A DNA stretch of 64,000 nt from NCBI RefSeq assembly GCF_030232585.1, contig NZ_JASPJX010000003.1, positions 1 to 64,000 of the forward strand, in the 5' to 3' direction. The stretch comes from Corynebacterium sp. MSK008 (GTDB lineage Bacteria > Actinomycetota > Actinomycetes > Mycobacteriales > Mycobacteriaceae). A model generated the notes under the pieces. The model made no database searches. It had not been told where the DNA came from and was given only the letters and a program-made list of their open reading frames with translations. The position numbers were made by a program, and so were the translations under genes. The stretch's first letter is position 1. The number at the start of each line of letters is the position of its first letter. Shown here piece after piece: positions 7,735 through 16,665 of the stretch.

Positions 7735-8886
7735 CTAGCCCACCTCCTTGGACAGACGAAACAACAGATTCACGGCGTCGCGGGCGGTGGCGTTGTCCTC
7801 GGCCGCCTGGCCGATCAACTCCCGCATCGCATCTTGGGCGAAGCCGGTCAATGGCAGGTTTTCTAGCTCTTCGTCGCCGGGCTCGAGGTGCAGGCTCATC
7901 AACCGCTCGCGCGGGTAAAGCGCCGCGAAGACCGGTTCGAGCGCGGCGAGTTCGCGCTCGAGGGTGCGCGTGTCCTCCAGGCCGAGGGTGCCGGAAAGCG
8001 CGTACTTGATCACGGTGCGGTCCTTCTCCGGGTAAGCCTTGAGCTCCTCGATCACCTCGGCCACATCCTCGACGCCAGCCACCTCCCAGAAGCGGGCCTC
8101 GAACGTCCAGGTGCTGACCGGGACCTTTTCCACCGAGACGTCGGCGCGCCCGCCGGTCTTATCCACGGAGACCACCAGCGCGTTGCCGGAATCCACCTCG
8201 CCGCCGGCCACGCCTGGGGTGCGGTCGAAGTAGTCCGTGGTTTCCGGTGCGCCCGAGTACCAGATCCGCTCCGAGGCAGTAAGCGCCACCGTGGAGTGGG
8301 TGTCCCCCAGGGCCACGTAGTCGATCGTGCCCTGGCCGATGGCGGTGTCGAGCGAAGCAACGTCGATAAGCGAATGCGCCTCCTCTTCCCCGAAGCCCTC
8401 CACGGCGCCGTGGCCGACGAGGATGCGAACCGCCTCCGTCGGCTCCAAGCCGCGGACAGCCTTTGCGCACAGGTCCTCCGAGGCATGCTTGGTGAGAAGC
8501 GGGGCGCCCACCACCTCGACGCCCTCGCGCACAACCACAGGATTAGAGTCCGCGAGCACCGTGACACCTTCGATCCCCTCGGTGCGCTGGAAAATACTGT
8601 CCGCCACAAGCGGGTCGTGGTTGCCGGGCAAAAGGTAGACCGGCACGGGCAGTTTGCGCAGCGCCTCAAGCGCGCGGCCGAGGGTGGTCGGCTCGAGCGA
8701 GTTGTGCTCGAACACATCGCCTGCCACGACGATGAATTCGGCGCCGCGGTCCTGGGCGATCTCCCCCAAGCGGGTGACGGCGCGGAGCCGTGCGTCATCG
8801 AAACGCGACTGCGCCTCGGGCGACAAAAATTTTCGGCGCATGCCTAACTGCAGGTCGGAGGTGTGGATGAAGGTGGTGTGCGTCAT
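7735..8886 (-). CDS. SbcD/Mre11-like DNA repair metallophosphoesterase
   Basis: This 383-aa calcineurin-type nuclease has metal-site motifs in order: HTSDLQLG (8-15), GDVFEH (56-61), GNHD (88-91), GHG and GDTH. The first motif has Gln where SbcD normally has His (DLQ for DWH). I recall the same change in M. tuberculosis Rv1277, so it is likely a subfamily trait rather than a lesion. The partner ATPase gene follows at once. A GTGTATAGG box stands just before ATG 8886, and a partial LexA-like site lies 45-60 bp upstream. It is expected to cut DNA ends under control of the ATPase. Confidence 0.82.
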   Translation of the reverse strand: MTHTTFIHTSDLQLGMRRKFLSPEAQSRFDDARLRAVTRLGEIAQDRGAEFIVVAGDVFEHNSLEPTTLGRALEALRKLPVPVYLLPGNHDPLVADSIFQRTEGIEGVTVLADSNPVVVREGVEVVGAPLLTKHASEDLCAKAVRGLEPTEAVRILVGHGAVEGFGEEEAHSLIDVASLDTAIGQGTIDYVALGDTHSTVALTASERIWYSGAPETTDYFDRTPGVAGGEVDSGNALVVSVDKTGGRADVSVEKVPVSTWTFEARFWEVAGVEDVAEVIEELKAYPEKDRTVIKYALSGTLGLEDTRTLERELAALEPVFAALYPRERLMSLHLEPGDEELENLPLTGFAQDAMRELIGQAAEDNATARDAVNLLFRLSKEVG

Positions 8887-8930
8887 GCCCTATACACCTA
8901 CCACCGCGCCCGACACGCCAACACAAACAT

Positions 8931-8946
8931 TCGAACACATGAGCTA
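8931..8946. promoter_or_regulatory. Weak LexA-box-like sequence upstream of the SbcDC-like operon
   Basis: TCGAACACATGAGCTA matches the left half of the actinobacterial SOS box (TCGAACANNTG) perfectly but differs at three positions in the right half. It overlaps the stop of the SWIM gene and lies about 45 bp upstream of the nuclease start. It is recorded because the neighbouring genes are repair genes. It is not convincing alone. Confidence 0.3.
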
Positions 8947-9762
8947 ACGGGTGAGTTCGTCGTAGAGATCTTCAATGTCCGCCACGGCGCGCAACTGGTC
9001 GATGTTGGTAAACGACACAGTTTGCATCGCGCGGTGGAGCAGGTCGATGTCCGAATCCTCGATCATCGGCGCCACCTTCGGACGCGGCAGCTCTGGAAGC
9101 TCGCGGCCGGGCCAGAAGTACTCCGAGCCTGGCTCGGCATTCTCCCTGGCTAAGTCGTCCGCCTGGTTGCGCTTGCGGTTTTCCAGCTCGTCCAAGCGCA
9201 GCCCGCGCATGGTGAAGATAACGCTCGGGTCCTTATCAATGAGCTCCGCGGTGCGCTGCGCCACGGCGACGGCGTGTTTGCACACGACCGCGCTATCCGG
9301 GCAATCGCAGTAGAAAGTGACCTCCTGCGGCGCTTTGCACAGCAGGATCTCCAGGACGTCCTCGTCCAACGTGCCGGCTTTCGCCGCGGCGATGGAGCCC
9401 GGCGCGCGCACGATCGCGCTGGTGGCGAGGCGGATGTCGTCCGTCTGGCGCTGCGGCAAGTACATGGCCACGCGGAACGGGTCGTTCTGGCTACCCACAA
9501 CCTCCGCGCGCACCCCGTGGGACACCGCCTGCAGCTCCACCACGTGCCCGCGGGCGGCGTACTCCGCGCCACGCTTCGCCCTGCCCACGTCGGTCTGGCG
9601 CACCGCGGCGTTGTAGATCATCATCGCCGCGGGCGACAGCGACCGCGGACGGAACGCGGTGATCTCCGCGCCACCGGTTTCGGCCGCGCTGGACACCCGT
9701 TTTCGCGCACCGAAGTTGGCATAGATGACGTTGTCCTCTTGCGGGCGCTTCTTCTCAGTCAT
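8944..9762 (-). CDS. SWIM zinc-finger protein, partner of SNF2 helicase
   Basis: This 272-aa protein carries a SWIM finger at 152-163, CxC then six residues then CxH (CDCPDSAVVCKH). SWIM domains bind DNA or proteins and in actinobacteria are often encoded beside a SNF2 ATPase. Here the two genes overlap by 8 bp (9755-9762), so they are translationally coupled. The C-terminus is helical and acidic. The role is likely as a DNA- or protein-binding subunit of a remodelling or repair complex, inferred from context. Confidence 0.8.
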   Translation of the reverse strand: MTEKKRPQEDNVIYANFGARKRVSSAAETGGAEITAFRPRSLSPAAMMIYNAAVRQTDVGRAKRGAEYAARGHVVELQAVSHGVRAEVVGSQNDPFRVAMYLPQRQTDDIRLATSAIVRAPGSIAAAKAGTLDEDVLEILLCKAPQEVTFYCDCPDSAVVCKHAVAVAQRTAELIDKDPSVIFTMRGLRLDELENRKRNQADDLARENAEPGSEYFWPGRELPELPRPKVAPMIEDSDIDLLHRAMQTVSFTNIDQLRAVADIEDLYDELTR

Positions 9763-12700
9763 TTTGCCCCCTGTAACTGATCAATTGGGCAAGCTCTTCA
9801 GTGCCCAGCTCGGTAATCCAGCCCTCACCCTGGCCCACAACGGCACCAGCGAGCTGGGTCTTGCCGTCCAGGATGTCCTGGATGGACTCCTCCATCGTGC
9901 CGCGGGTGATGATTTTGTACACCGTGACGTTCTTTTCCTGCCCAATACGGAACGCGCGGTCCGTGGCCTGGTTCTCCACCGCCGGGTTCCACCAGCGGTC
10001 CAGGTGGATGACCATGGACGCCGCCGTCAGGTTCAAACCGGTGCCGCCGGCTTTCAGACTGAGGATCATCGCGCGCGGCCCGTCCGGCTGCTGGAAGCGC
10101 TCCACCATCGCGTCGCGCGCGGATTTGCCCACGCCGCCGTGGAGGAACGGCACGTCCTCGCCGAGCCGCTCGGACAGGTAGGGCTTCAAAATGTCGCCGA
10201 ACGCCTTGTACTGGGTGAAGATCAGCACGCGCTGGTCGGAGGCCGCGGCTTCCTCCAGAAGCTCCATGAGTTTTTCCACCTTGCCGGAGCGGTGGCGGCC
10301 TTTGTCGGTGACCGCGGAGCCGTCGCCAAGAAAGTGCGCCGGGTGGTTGCACACCTGCTTGATGCGGGTAATCGTGGCCAGCACCAAGCCCTTGCGCGCG
10401 ATGCCCTTACGCTCCTCCAGCTCCGCCTGCGTGCTGTCCACGAGCGCCTTGTACAGCGCGGCCTGCTCCGGCGTCATGTCCACGGCGATGACGTGCTCGG
10501 CCTTGTCCGGCAGGTCCGAGATGATCGCCGTGTCCGTTTTCAGGCGGCGCAGGATAAACGGCGCGGTGAGGCGCTGCAGCCGCTCGCCCATCTCGTCCGC
10601 AAGCTCCGGATCCCTGCGCGACTCGATGGCTTTGGCGAAGTGGTTGCGGAAGAAACTCTGCGAACCCAACATGCCGGGGTTGACAAAATCGAGGATGCTG
10701 CGCAGCTCAGAAAGCTTATTTTCAATCGGGGTGCCGGTCAGTGCGATGCGGTGTCGCGCGGGAATTGCGCGAACGCTTTTCGACGACTGCGTGCCCGCGT
10801 TCTTGATCGCCTGCGCCTCATCCAACACCACGTGATCCCACTGCACCGCCGCCAGGTCCTTGGCGTCGCGAGCGGCGGTGCCGTAGGAGGTGATGACGAT
10901 GTCGGAGTTGTCGGCGGCCGCAAACAGGTCGTCTCCCTTGAGTCTGCCTGCGCCATGGTGGACGCGCACGCGCATATCCGGCACGAAGCGGGCGGCCTCG
11001 CGCGCCCAGTTGTTCACCACCGACGTCGGCGCGACGATCAGCGACGGGCCACGCCTTGTCCCCTGCGCCTGTTCCACCGCGAGCAGGGTGAGCAGCTGCA
11101 GCGTCTTGCCCAGCCCCATGTCGTCTGCAAGCACCGCACCCAAGTTGTTGCGGGACATGAAGTACAGCCAGTCCACGCCGCGGCGCTGGTACTCGCGCAA
11201 CTCCGCGGTGACGGTGTCCGGGATGTCCACACGCTCCGGCGCCGGGCGGTCCGTGCCGCCGACCAGGGAGGTAAACCAGGGAGAACCGGTGAACTCGATC
11301 GGGCTGTCCGCCCCCGCCTCCAACGCGAGCTGGCGCAGCTCCGCGGCGGAGACCACCCCCTCGCCCTCGGCTGCCTTGAGCCGCTCGTACTCCGCCTGCG
11401 CTTCCTCGGCGAGGCGCTGCAGCTCCTCGGCATCCTCGGAGCCGGCGGCCTGGGCGATGCGGGCGCGTTTAATGGCACTCTCCGCCTCGAGCATGGCGTT
11501 TTCCAGGGAAGTTTCGTGCAACTTCTCCAGGTACTTCGCCGTCTTGGCCACTTCGCGGCTATCCGCCAGCACCCACTCGCCGCGCAGCTTGATCAGGCCG
11601 GACTTGGACTTGACCAGCTTTTCCATCTCTTCGTCCGAAAGCTCCACGCCGCCGACGGACAGCCGCCAGTCGTACTTGACCAGGGTGTCAAAGCCCATCA
11701 TGGTCACGGTGGAGGAGTCGTGCGGGTCCTGGTGCTCGCTGACCTTGAGCTTGGACGCCGTCTCCGCCGTCGCCCACGCGCGCGGCAGCAGCACCACAAA
11801 GTTGCGGGCCCGCAAGTAGGCAGCACTCTCCCGGACGAACTTCACAATCTCGTCGCCGTTTAAATACAGGTCCCAGTCGCCCGCGTTCGGGTCGAAGCCA
11901 TGGTCCGCGGTGGAGCGGAACCGGCCGTGCTTCGCCGGGTCCACAAGCGATGTCGCTTCAATCGCCATGTCGAGATGACCTCTCAGGACGTCCGCCGTCT
12001 TCGAGTCGTAATCCCCCAGCCGCACCGGCCGCGGCGAATCCGAGCTGGAGCGCACCTGCACCCGCACCGGCCACAGCGTCTCCGGGCCCGACTCCTCCGC
12101 CTCATCGGGCGACTCCACGATGAACACCAACTGCATGTTCACCGCCGTGATCGTGCCGTTCCAATCTCCCATCTGGCGGGCCAGCACCGCCCCGCCGCGG
12201 CGCAGCGGGATGCTGTAGAGCAGCGACTTCACAAAATCGTGCCAGGGATACGGCCGGGTCGCCGCCTTCTCCGCCGCGCCCTGCAGGCGTTCCGTGGCAA
12301 TCCAGTGCGTGAACGTCTGGGCGCAGTCCTCGCTCAAGTTCGGATTGTTCACCGTGAGCACGCCTGGCGAGGCGGCGATCATCTCCGCCAGCCAGCTGCG
12401 CTCCTCCAGCCCGGTACCCAGCTGCCACTGCGCGTACCACAGTCCGTCGTGGTACGGCACGTTGATGCTCACACGGCCCGCGCGCACAAACTGGGTCAGA
12501 CCCCTGTACATGCGCAGGATCCAGTACATGTCCGGCGCGACCGCCTCGCGCTGGGCAGGTGTTGCCGCCGGCGAATCCCCGTCCAGGTGCGCCAGGTTGT
12601 CCAAAAAACGCACCGCGTCCTCGGGCGCGAACTGCGCCAGTGGCGCCCTCAAGGTGACGTGGCGCCCCTTCGGGGTTTGCAGGATCAGGGTATGGACGTG

Positions 12701-12859
12701 GTGGAACCTTTGGCCGTCCAAAAGCGAATGCACAATCGGCGGAAACGTGCCGGGCGGCACGTCATCCATGGTCACAATCCGGTGGCCCTGTACGCGCTCA
12801 ACCCACACCGAAAGCCCGGACTCGGGGAGCCACAGGCCATGGAGAAGGTATTCAGGCAT
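9755..12859 (-). CDS. SNF2/Rad54-family DEAD/DEAH helicase
   Basis: This 1034-aa protein has an N-terminal bacterial SNF2-associated region and a C-terminal SNF2 ATPase. Motif I DDMGLGKT lies near residue 576, motif II DEAQ near 681, and motif VI DRAFRIGQ near 971. Family members translocate on double-stranded DNA; M. tuberculosis HelZ is the likely relative. I chose ATG 12859 rather than the longer ORF start because a TATAAG -10 lies 7 nt before it, giving a leaderless mRNA, and the extra 18 codons are glycine-rich filler overlapping the promoter. It is coupled to the SWIM gene downstream. Confidence 0.85.
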   Translation of the reverse strand: MPEYLLHGLWLPESGLSVWVERVQGHRIVTMDDVPPGTFPPIVHSLLDGQRFHHVHTLILQTPKGRHVTLRAPLAQFAPEDAVRFLDNLAHLDGDSPAATPAQREAVAPDMYWILRMYRGLTQFVRAGRVSINVPYHDGLWYAQWQLGTGLEERSWLAEMIAASPGVLTVNNPNLSEDCAQTFTHWIATERLQGAAEKAATRPYPWHDFVKSLLYSIPLRRGGAVLARQMGDWNGTITAVNMQLVFIVESPDEAEESGPETLWPVRVQVRSSSDSPRPVRLGDYDSKTADVLRGHLDMAIEATSLVDPAKHGRFRSTADHGFDPNAGDWDLYLNGDEIVKFVRESAAYLRARNFVVLLPRAWATAETASKLKVSEHQDPHDSSTVTMMGFDTLVKYDWRLSVGGVELSDEEMEKLVKSKSGLIKLRGEWVLADSREVAKTAKYLEKLHETSLENAMLEAESAIKRARIAQAAGSEDAEELQRLAEEAQAEYERLKAAEGEGVVSAAELRQLALEAGADSPIEFTGSPWFTSLVGGTDRPAPERVDIPDTVTAELREYQRRGVDWLYFMSRNNLGAVLADDMGLGKTLQLLTLLAVEQAQGTRRGPSLIVAPTSVVNNWAREAARFVPDMRVRVHHGAGRLKGDDLFAAADNSDIVITSYGTAARDAKDLAAVQWDHVVLDEAQAIKNAGTQSSKSVRAIPARHRIALTGTPIENKLSELRSILDFVNPGMLGSQSFFRNHFAKAIESRRDPELADEMGERLQRLTAPFILRRLKTDTAIISDLPDKAEHVIAVDMTPEQAALYKALVDSTQAELEERKGIARKGLVLATITRIKQVCNHPAHFLGDGSAVTDKGRHRSGKVEKLMELLEEAAASDQRVLIFTQYKAFGDILKPYLSERLGEDVPFLHGGVGKSARDAMVERFQQPDGPRAMILSLKAGGTGLNLTAASMVIHLDRWWNPAVENQATDRAFRIGQEKNVTVYKIITRGTMEESIQDILDGKTQLAGAVVGQGEGWITELGTEELAQLISYRGQND

Positions 12860-13026
12860 ACCCACCCTTATACCACCGACACCGACACCTGCCCCCGCCA
12901 AGCGTTCGAACAAAAACGTTTCAGCGCCCGCTCAGACAATTTTGCAGATTACAACAGCGCCGCGAAAGGATGCGTTACAGTGTGGCGGACTCTGACCGAC
13001 ATCTACATAGACGCAAGGGAGTGCAC
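12860..13026. promoter_or_regulatory. Divergent promoter region, helicase / putP
   Basis: The minus-strand side holds TATAAG just before the helicase ATG. The plus-strand side holds TTACAGT at about 12973-12979 and TACATA near 13002, either of which could be the putP -10. AAGGGAG lies 7 nt before the putP ATG. A half SOS box (TCGAACA, about 12905) is present without its partner half. Confidence 0.45.
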
Positions 13027-14595
13027 ATGTCCGATAGTTTCTGGCTCGTGCTTGCCATCGTCCTGTATTTCGGGGTGATGGTCGCCATCGGGTTCTACTC
13101 GTGGCGCAAGACAACTAAATACGACGATTACGTCCTCGGTGACCGCGGCCTCGGCCCACTGGTCGCCGGCATCTCCGCAGGTGCATCAGACATGTCCGGC
13201 TGGCTGCTCATGGGCCTGCCCGGCGCACTGTTCGTCGCCGGCATGAGTGAGCTGTGGATTGTCATCGGCCTGTTCATCGGCACCTGGGCCAACTGGAAGT
13301 GGATCGCACCAAGGCTGCGCGCCTACACCGAGGTGGCCAAGAACTCGATCACGCTGCCCAGCTTCTTCGAAAACCGCACGCACGACACCTCGCGCGTGCT
13401 GCGCTTCACCGCCGCCGTGATCATCATTTTCTTCTTCACGTTCTACGTCTCCTCCGGCATGGTCTCCGGCGGCCGCTACTACGAGTCCACCTTCGGCGGC
13501 GAATACATCCACGGCGTGCTCATCGTCGGCTCGATCACGGTGCTCTACACCTTCATCGGCGGCTTCCTCGCCGTGAGCTACACCGACGTCGTGCAGGGCG
13601 GCCTCATGTTCCTCGCCCTGATCACCGTGCCGATCCTGGCGCTGATGTCCCTGGACAACCCGTCCGACATCTTCAGCTGGGCCACCTCCAACCCGTACGG
13701 CCCGTGGGAGGACGGCAACCCGAACTACTTCAACATCGTCGCAGGCGTATCCGCCGGCACCATCATCGGCAACCTCGCCTGGGGCCTGGGCTACTTCGGC
13801 CAGCCGCACATCATCACCCGCTTCATGGCGCTGCGCTCCCCGTCTGAGGCGAAGGCTGCACGCCGCACCGGCACCATCTGGGTGGCCATCTGCTACATCG
13901 GCGGCATCTTCACCGCACTGGTGGCAACCGTCTACTTCTCCCAGAAGTCCGCGTCCGTGACCGATCAGTCCGGCTACGAGACCGTGTTCCTGGACCTGGC
14001 GCGACTGATGTTCCACCCGCTGATCGCTGGCATCGTGCTCACCGCCGTGCTCGCCGCGATCATGTCCACCATGTCCTCGCAGCTGCTGGTCACCTCGTCC
14101 GCGCTGATCGAGGACGTCTACCGCATCTTCAAGAAGAACCCGAACAACACCACCCTGCTCGTGCTCTCCCGCGCCATGGTCATCGGCGTTGCCCTGGTCG
14201 GCATGCTGCTGGCCCTGAACCCGTCCGACACCATCCTGGGCCTGGTCGGCTTCGCGTGGGCCGGCTTCGGCTCCGCGTTCGGCCCGGTGGTTGTGGCGTC
14301 GCTGTACTGGAAGCGCCTCACCTCCCAGGGCGCGATCGCTGGCATGATCGTCGGCGCCGTGACCTCCTTTGTCTGGGGTTCCGTGGACGCGCTCAACGGC
14401 ATCATCTACGAGATCGTCCCGGGTGTCATCCTGGCCACCCTGGCCATGGTCATCGTCTCCCTGGCCACCCGCCCGAAGGAAGGTGTGGAAGAGGAGTTCG
14501 AGACCGCCGCGGACGCCACCGACTACGCCCTGGCGCATCCGGACGAGGACTTCGCCGCAGCTCTTGGGAACCGCGGAGGCTCCACCGCAGTCTAA
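13027..14595 (+). CDS. putP: Sodium/proline symporter
   Basis: This 522-aa protein of the sodium:solute symporter family has about 13 membrane helices and is of normal PutP length. PutP-type sequence is clear from the N-terminus (YDDYVLGDRGLGPLVAGIS, SDMSGWLLMGLPGA) through GLGYFGQPHI. It takes up proline with Na+ for nutrition and osmoprotection. ATG 13027 has AAGGGAG 7 nt upstream. The C-terminal tail is acidic and cytoplasmic. The stop codon sits inside a perfect stem-loop shared with the next gene's start. Confidence 0.9.
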   Translation: MSDSFWLVLAIVLYFGVMVAIGFYSWRKTTKYDDYVLGDRGLGPLVAGISAGASDMSGWLLMGLPGALFVAGMSELWIVIGLFIGTWANWKWIAPRLRAYTEVAKNSITLPSFFENRTHDTSRVLRFTAAVIIIFFFTFYVSSGMVSGGRYYESTFGGEYIHGVLIVGSITVLYTFIGGFLAVSYTDVVQGGLMFLALITVPILALMSLDNPSDIFSWATSNPYGPWEDGNPNYFNIVAGVSAGTIIGNLAWGLGYFGQPHIITRFMALRSPSEAKAARRTGTIWVAICYIGGIFTALVATVYFSQKSASVTDQSGYETVFLDLARLMFHPLIAGIVLTAVLAAIMSTMSSQLLVTSSALIEDVYRIFKKNPNNTTLLVLSRAMVIGVALVGMLLALNPSDTILGLVGFAWAGFGSAFGPVVVASLYWKRLTSQGAIAGMIVGAVTSFVWGSVDALNGIIYEIVPGVILATLAMVIVSLATRPKEGVEEEFETAADATDYALAHPDEDFAAALGNRGGSTAV

Positions 14596-14620
14596 GAAGG
14601 TATGCGTCTATACCTTCTTA
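14593..14620 (+). promoter_or_regulatory. Perfect stem-loop enclosing a stop, an SD-like run and the next start
   Basis: An 11-bp perfect stem (14593-14603 with 14610-14620, TAAGAAGGTAT/ATACCTTCTTA) has a 6-nt loop. It contains the putP TAA, the purine-rich AAGAAGG, and the ATG (14602) of the HNH gene. No long U run follows, so control of translation is at least as likely as termination. Confidence 0.6.
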
Positions 14621-15201
14621 TTCTGTCCGCCCTTACTGTTCTGGTGGTGCCGTTCCCAACGGGGCGAATGCCTATCGACGTCCCAACGGTGCCCCACCGC
14701 ACCACCACCCTCGGCTACGACAGAGCCGAGTTCGGCCCCGGCTGGGCTACCGGCACCCGCGGCTGCGACACCCGCGCCGCGGTGATGGCCGCCGCCTTTG
14801 ACGCCGACTGCGCCCAGCCCTGGCCGCAGTGGGGCAATCCCCGAGTTGTAGACCCCTACACCGGGGATTTTCTTCTGCCCCATGACGTGGAAATCGACCA
14901 CATCCTGCCCGTCTCCGCAGCCTGGGACTTAGGCGCCCACCGCTGGGACGACGCTACCCGGGCCCGCTTCTACAACGACCCGCGAAACCTCGTCGCCGTG
15001 TCTTCCGCCGCCAACCAGGCCAAAGGTGACAAACTCCCGTCCGAATGGCTGCCCACGGACAGGCGCGCGCGGTGTGCATACGGGCACAGGCTCGTGGGCG
15101 TCGCAAAGCACTATGCTTTGCCTTTGCCGCGGGCAGACCTGCGGGCGGCGCGGCGCGCGTGCTCCGGGGTCGCCGGGCTGTTGTCGCGCGGCGAGCTGTG
15201 A
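14602..15201 (+). CDS. Secreted HNH nuclease (DUF1524-type)
   Basis: This 199-aa protein has an N-terminal hydrophobic segment (about 2-17) that looks like a signal peptide or anchor. The catalytic core reads EIDHILPVSAAWD (97-109), followed by NDPRNLVAV and NQAKGDK, the His-Asn-Lys pattern of the beta-beta-alpha metal nucleases seen in actinobacterial secreted HNH proteins. The likely role is extracellular DNA degradation for nutrients or competition. It starts 6 nt after putP, with its start buried in a hairpin. One copy of the GCCTATCGACG motif lies in its signal region (14670-14680). Confidence 0.78.
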   Translation: MRLYLLILSALTVLVVPFPTGRMPIDVPTVPHRTTTLGYDRAEFGPGWATGTRGCDTRAAVMAAAFDADCAQPWPQWGNPRVVDPYTGDFLLPHDVEIDHILPVSAAWDLGAHRWDDATRARFYNDPRNLVAVSSAANQAKGDKLPSEWLPTDRRARCAYGHRLVGVAKHYALPLPRADLRAARRACSGVAGLLSRGEL

Positions 15202-15234
15202 GGATTTTCCCACCATGCCGTAAGGTGTTGGCCC

Positions 15235-15717
15235 ATGACTACATTCCTCATCTTCCTGCACGTAGCCGCAGCTATCCTGCTGCTCGGCCCGGTCGTCGTG
15301 TCGACCTCCATGTTCCCGCGCCAGGCCGCGGAATCCCGCGTCGGCGGCGAGGAGTCCACCGGCCGCGCGTCGGTGCTCTACAACATCACCAAGACCTACG
15401 GCATGCTCTCCCTGCTCGTCCCGCTGCTCGGCGGCGCCGTGCTCGCCTTCGACTGGGAGACCTACAAGTCCAACTACTGGTTCCACACCGCCATCGTGCT
15501 CTCCGTGATCGCCTGGGCCATCCTGCTGGCCATGGTCATCCCGCAGCAGCGCAAGATGATGGGTACCCTCGGCGCGCTGCCGGCCGCCGACGCAGACCCG
15601 GCCGACCAGACCAACAACTTTGAGAAGTCCAAGGCGAAGGCAACCGCCGGCGCCGGCATCTTCAACCTGCTGTGGATGCTCACCCTGATCCTGATGTTCC
15701 TGCCCACCCCGGCGTAA
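15235..15717 (+). CDS. Four-helix membrane protein, DUF2269-like
   Basis: This 160-aa protein has four hydrophobic helices (about 3-22, 52-72, 84-104, 137-156) and short loops. It resembles DUF2269-type membrane proteins of unknown function. The likely mRNA is leaderless: TAAGGT lies 8 nt before ATG 15235. A large inverted repeat follows the stop codon by 23 bp. No catalytic motif is visible. Confidence 0.65.
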   Translation: MTTFLIFLHVAAAILLLGPVVVSTSMFPRQAAESRVGGEESTGRASVLYNITKTYGMLSLLVPLLGGAVLAFDWETYKSNYWFHTAIVLSVIAWAILLAMVIPQQRKMMGTLGALPAADADPADQTNNFEKSKAKATAGAGIFNLLWMLTLILMFLPTPA

Positions 15718-15740
15718 GGAACGCCTTCGCTTTTCGGCTG

Positions 15741-15807
15741 GATCCAGCTACTAAGGCCCAGCTATTCCCGATTTTTCGGCGGATAGCTGGGCCTTACTAG
15801 CTGGATC
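15741..15807. repeat. Very long inverted repeat, 25-bp arms
   Basis: Arms 15741-15765 and 15783-15807 are complementary at 24 of 25 positions, with a 17-nt loop containing a T5 run. Each arm contains the hexamer CAGCTA twice, so it is internally repetitive. TTTTCTTTG follows on the plus strand. It lies between convergent genes and could end transcription from both, but it is much longer than an ordinary terminator. Confidence 0.8.
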
Positions 15808-15839
15808 TGGTTTTCTTTGGGGGTGGCAGGGACGGCCCC

Positions 15840-16616
15840 CTACGTGTACCGCAGCGCGGAGGCGCCGCCGAGGCGCAGGCCGGCGAAGACGCGGAAGATC
15901 CCGTCCACGGCCTTGCGCAGCACCTCCGCCACCGGCCCGGTCAGCCCGGGGAACAGCGCGTTTTGCCCCCACACGCCGACGAGACGGGCTTCGGGGACGG
16001 CGGGGCCGTCGTGGGGCACGATGCCGATGACGTAGTCGCCGCCGCGCAAAAACGGCAGCGGGTTGGACGTCCACATGCTGGAGACCACGCCGATGAAGCC
16101 GCGGCCGGGCACCCAAATCGGCCCGCCGGAGTCGCCGGGGTGGCTCAGTGGCGCGGCGACGAAGAAGGTGCCGTCCGCAGAGCCGGAGAAGCGCCCGCAG
16201 GTTTGCGCGCCGCGGGTGCGGGAGAAGTAGCACACGGTCTCGCCGAGGCGCACATCACCGGGGTGAACCCACCGGTCGCCGGAGAACCGGTTGCCGCCGA
16301 CGGCCACACCCGGGTCCCACTGGATGGCGGCCCAGTCGTTGCTCAGGTGGCCGTCGTAGGCCTTGGAGCGATACAGCGTCCCGGAGGCGCCGCCGGCGTT
16401 GACTCGCGCGCCTTCGGCCCCGCAGTGCGCGGCGACGAGGCTGCGGTGGCGGGCGGGATCGTTGAAGCCGATGGTGCAGGTGCCGGTGCCGTCGATACGC
16501 ACGGGCGCGCCTTGCTCCACACGCACTTGCGCGTCGGCGGGTGCGACCTGCATCCCCAGCGCGACGGCCGCTGCGATAAGTGCTCGGGGAATTCGGTGCG
16601 TGCGCTGGGAAGACAT
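15840..16616 (-). CDS. Secreted trypsin-like serine protease
   Basis: This 258-aa protein has a clear signal peptide (basic start, hydrophobic 11-22, cleavage after about ADA, residue 29). The catalytic triad is His64 in AAHC, Asp94 in NDWA and Ser163 in GDSGG. The cysteine pairs could form disulfides outside the cell. It is chymotrypsin-fold, of the S1 type common in corynebacteria. ATG 16616 is 7 nt after TAGGTT, giving a leaderless mRNA; a second in-frame ATG two codons earlier is too close to the -10 box. A GCCTATCGACG motif lies just upstream at 16638. Confidence 0.82.
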   Translation of the reverse strand: MSSQRTHRIPRALIAAAVALGMQVAPADAQVRVEQGAPVRIDGTGTCTIGFNDPARHRSLVAAHCGAEGARVNAGGASGTLYRSKAYDGHLSNDWAAIQWDPGVAVGGNRFSGDRWVHPGDVRLGETVCYFSRTRGAQTCGRFSGSADGTFFVAAPLSHPGDSGGPIWVPGRGFIGVVSSMWTSNPLPFLRGGDYVIGIVPHDGPAVPEARLVGVWGQNALFPGLTGPVAEVLRKAVDGIFRVFAGLRLGGASALRYT

Positions 16617-16637
16617 GCGCATTAACCTAGCACCCTT

Positions 16638-16648
16638 GCCTATCGACG
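16638..16648 (+). repeat. GC(C/T)TATCGACG motif, intergenic copy 1
   Basis: An exact copy of GCCTATCGACG preceded by TT, in the non-coding space between the protease promoter and the helicase terminator. It is one of 13 in the window. Confidence 0.7.
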
Positions 16649-16665
16649 CCCTCCGGTCCCCCACC

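Noticed and set aside
8931..8946. Full SOS box before the SbcDC-like pair
   Set aside because: Only the left half fits; three mismatches on the right, so kept only as a weak site.
9725..11863. Plus-strand ORF of 712 codons
   Set aside because: Antisense to the SNF2 helicase; His/Arg-rich translation with no domain.
12901..12920. SOS box before the SNF2 helicase
   Set aside because: Only a half site TCGAACA; the other half is absent.
13186..14538. Minus-strand ORF of 450 codons
   Set aside because: Antisense to putP; Asp/Gly/His-rich shadow.
14602..15201. HNH gene as part of a defence system
   Set aside because: It carries an N-terminal export signal and stands apart from the island, so a secreted nuclease is the better reading.
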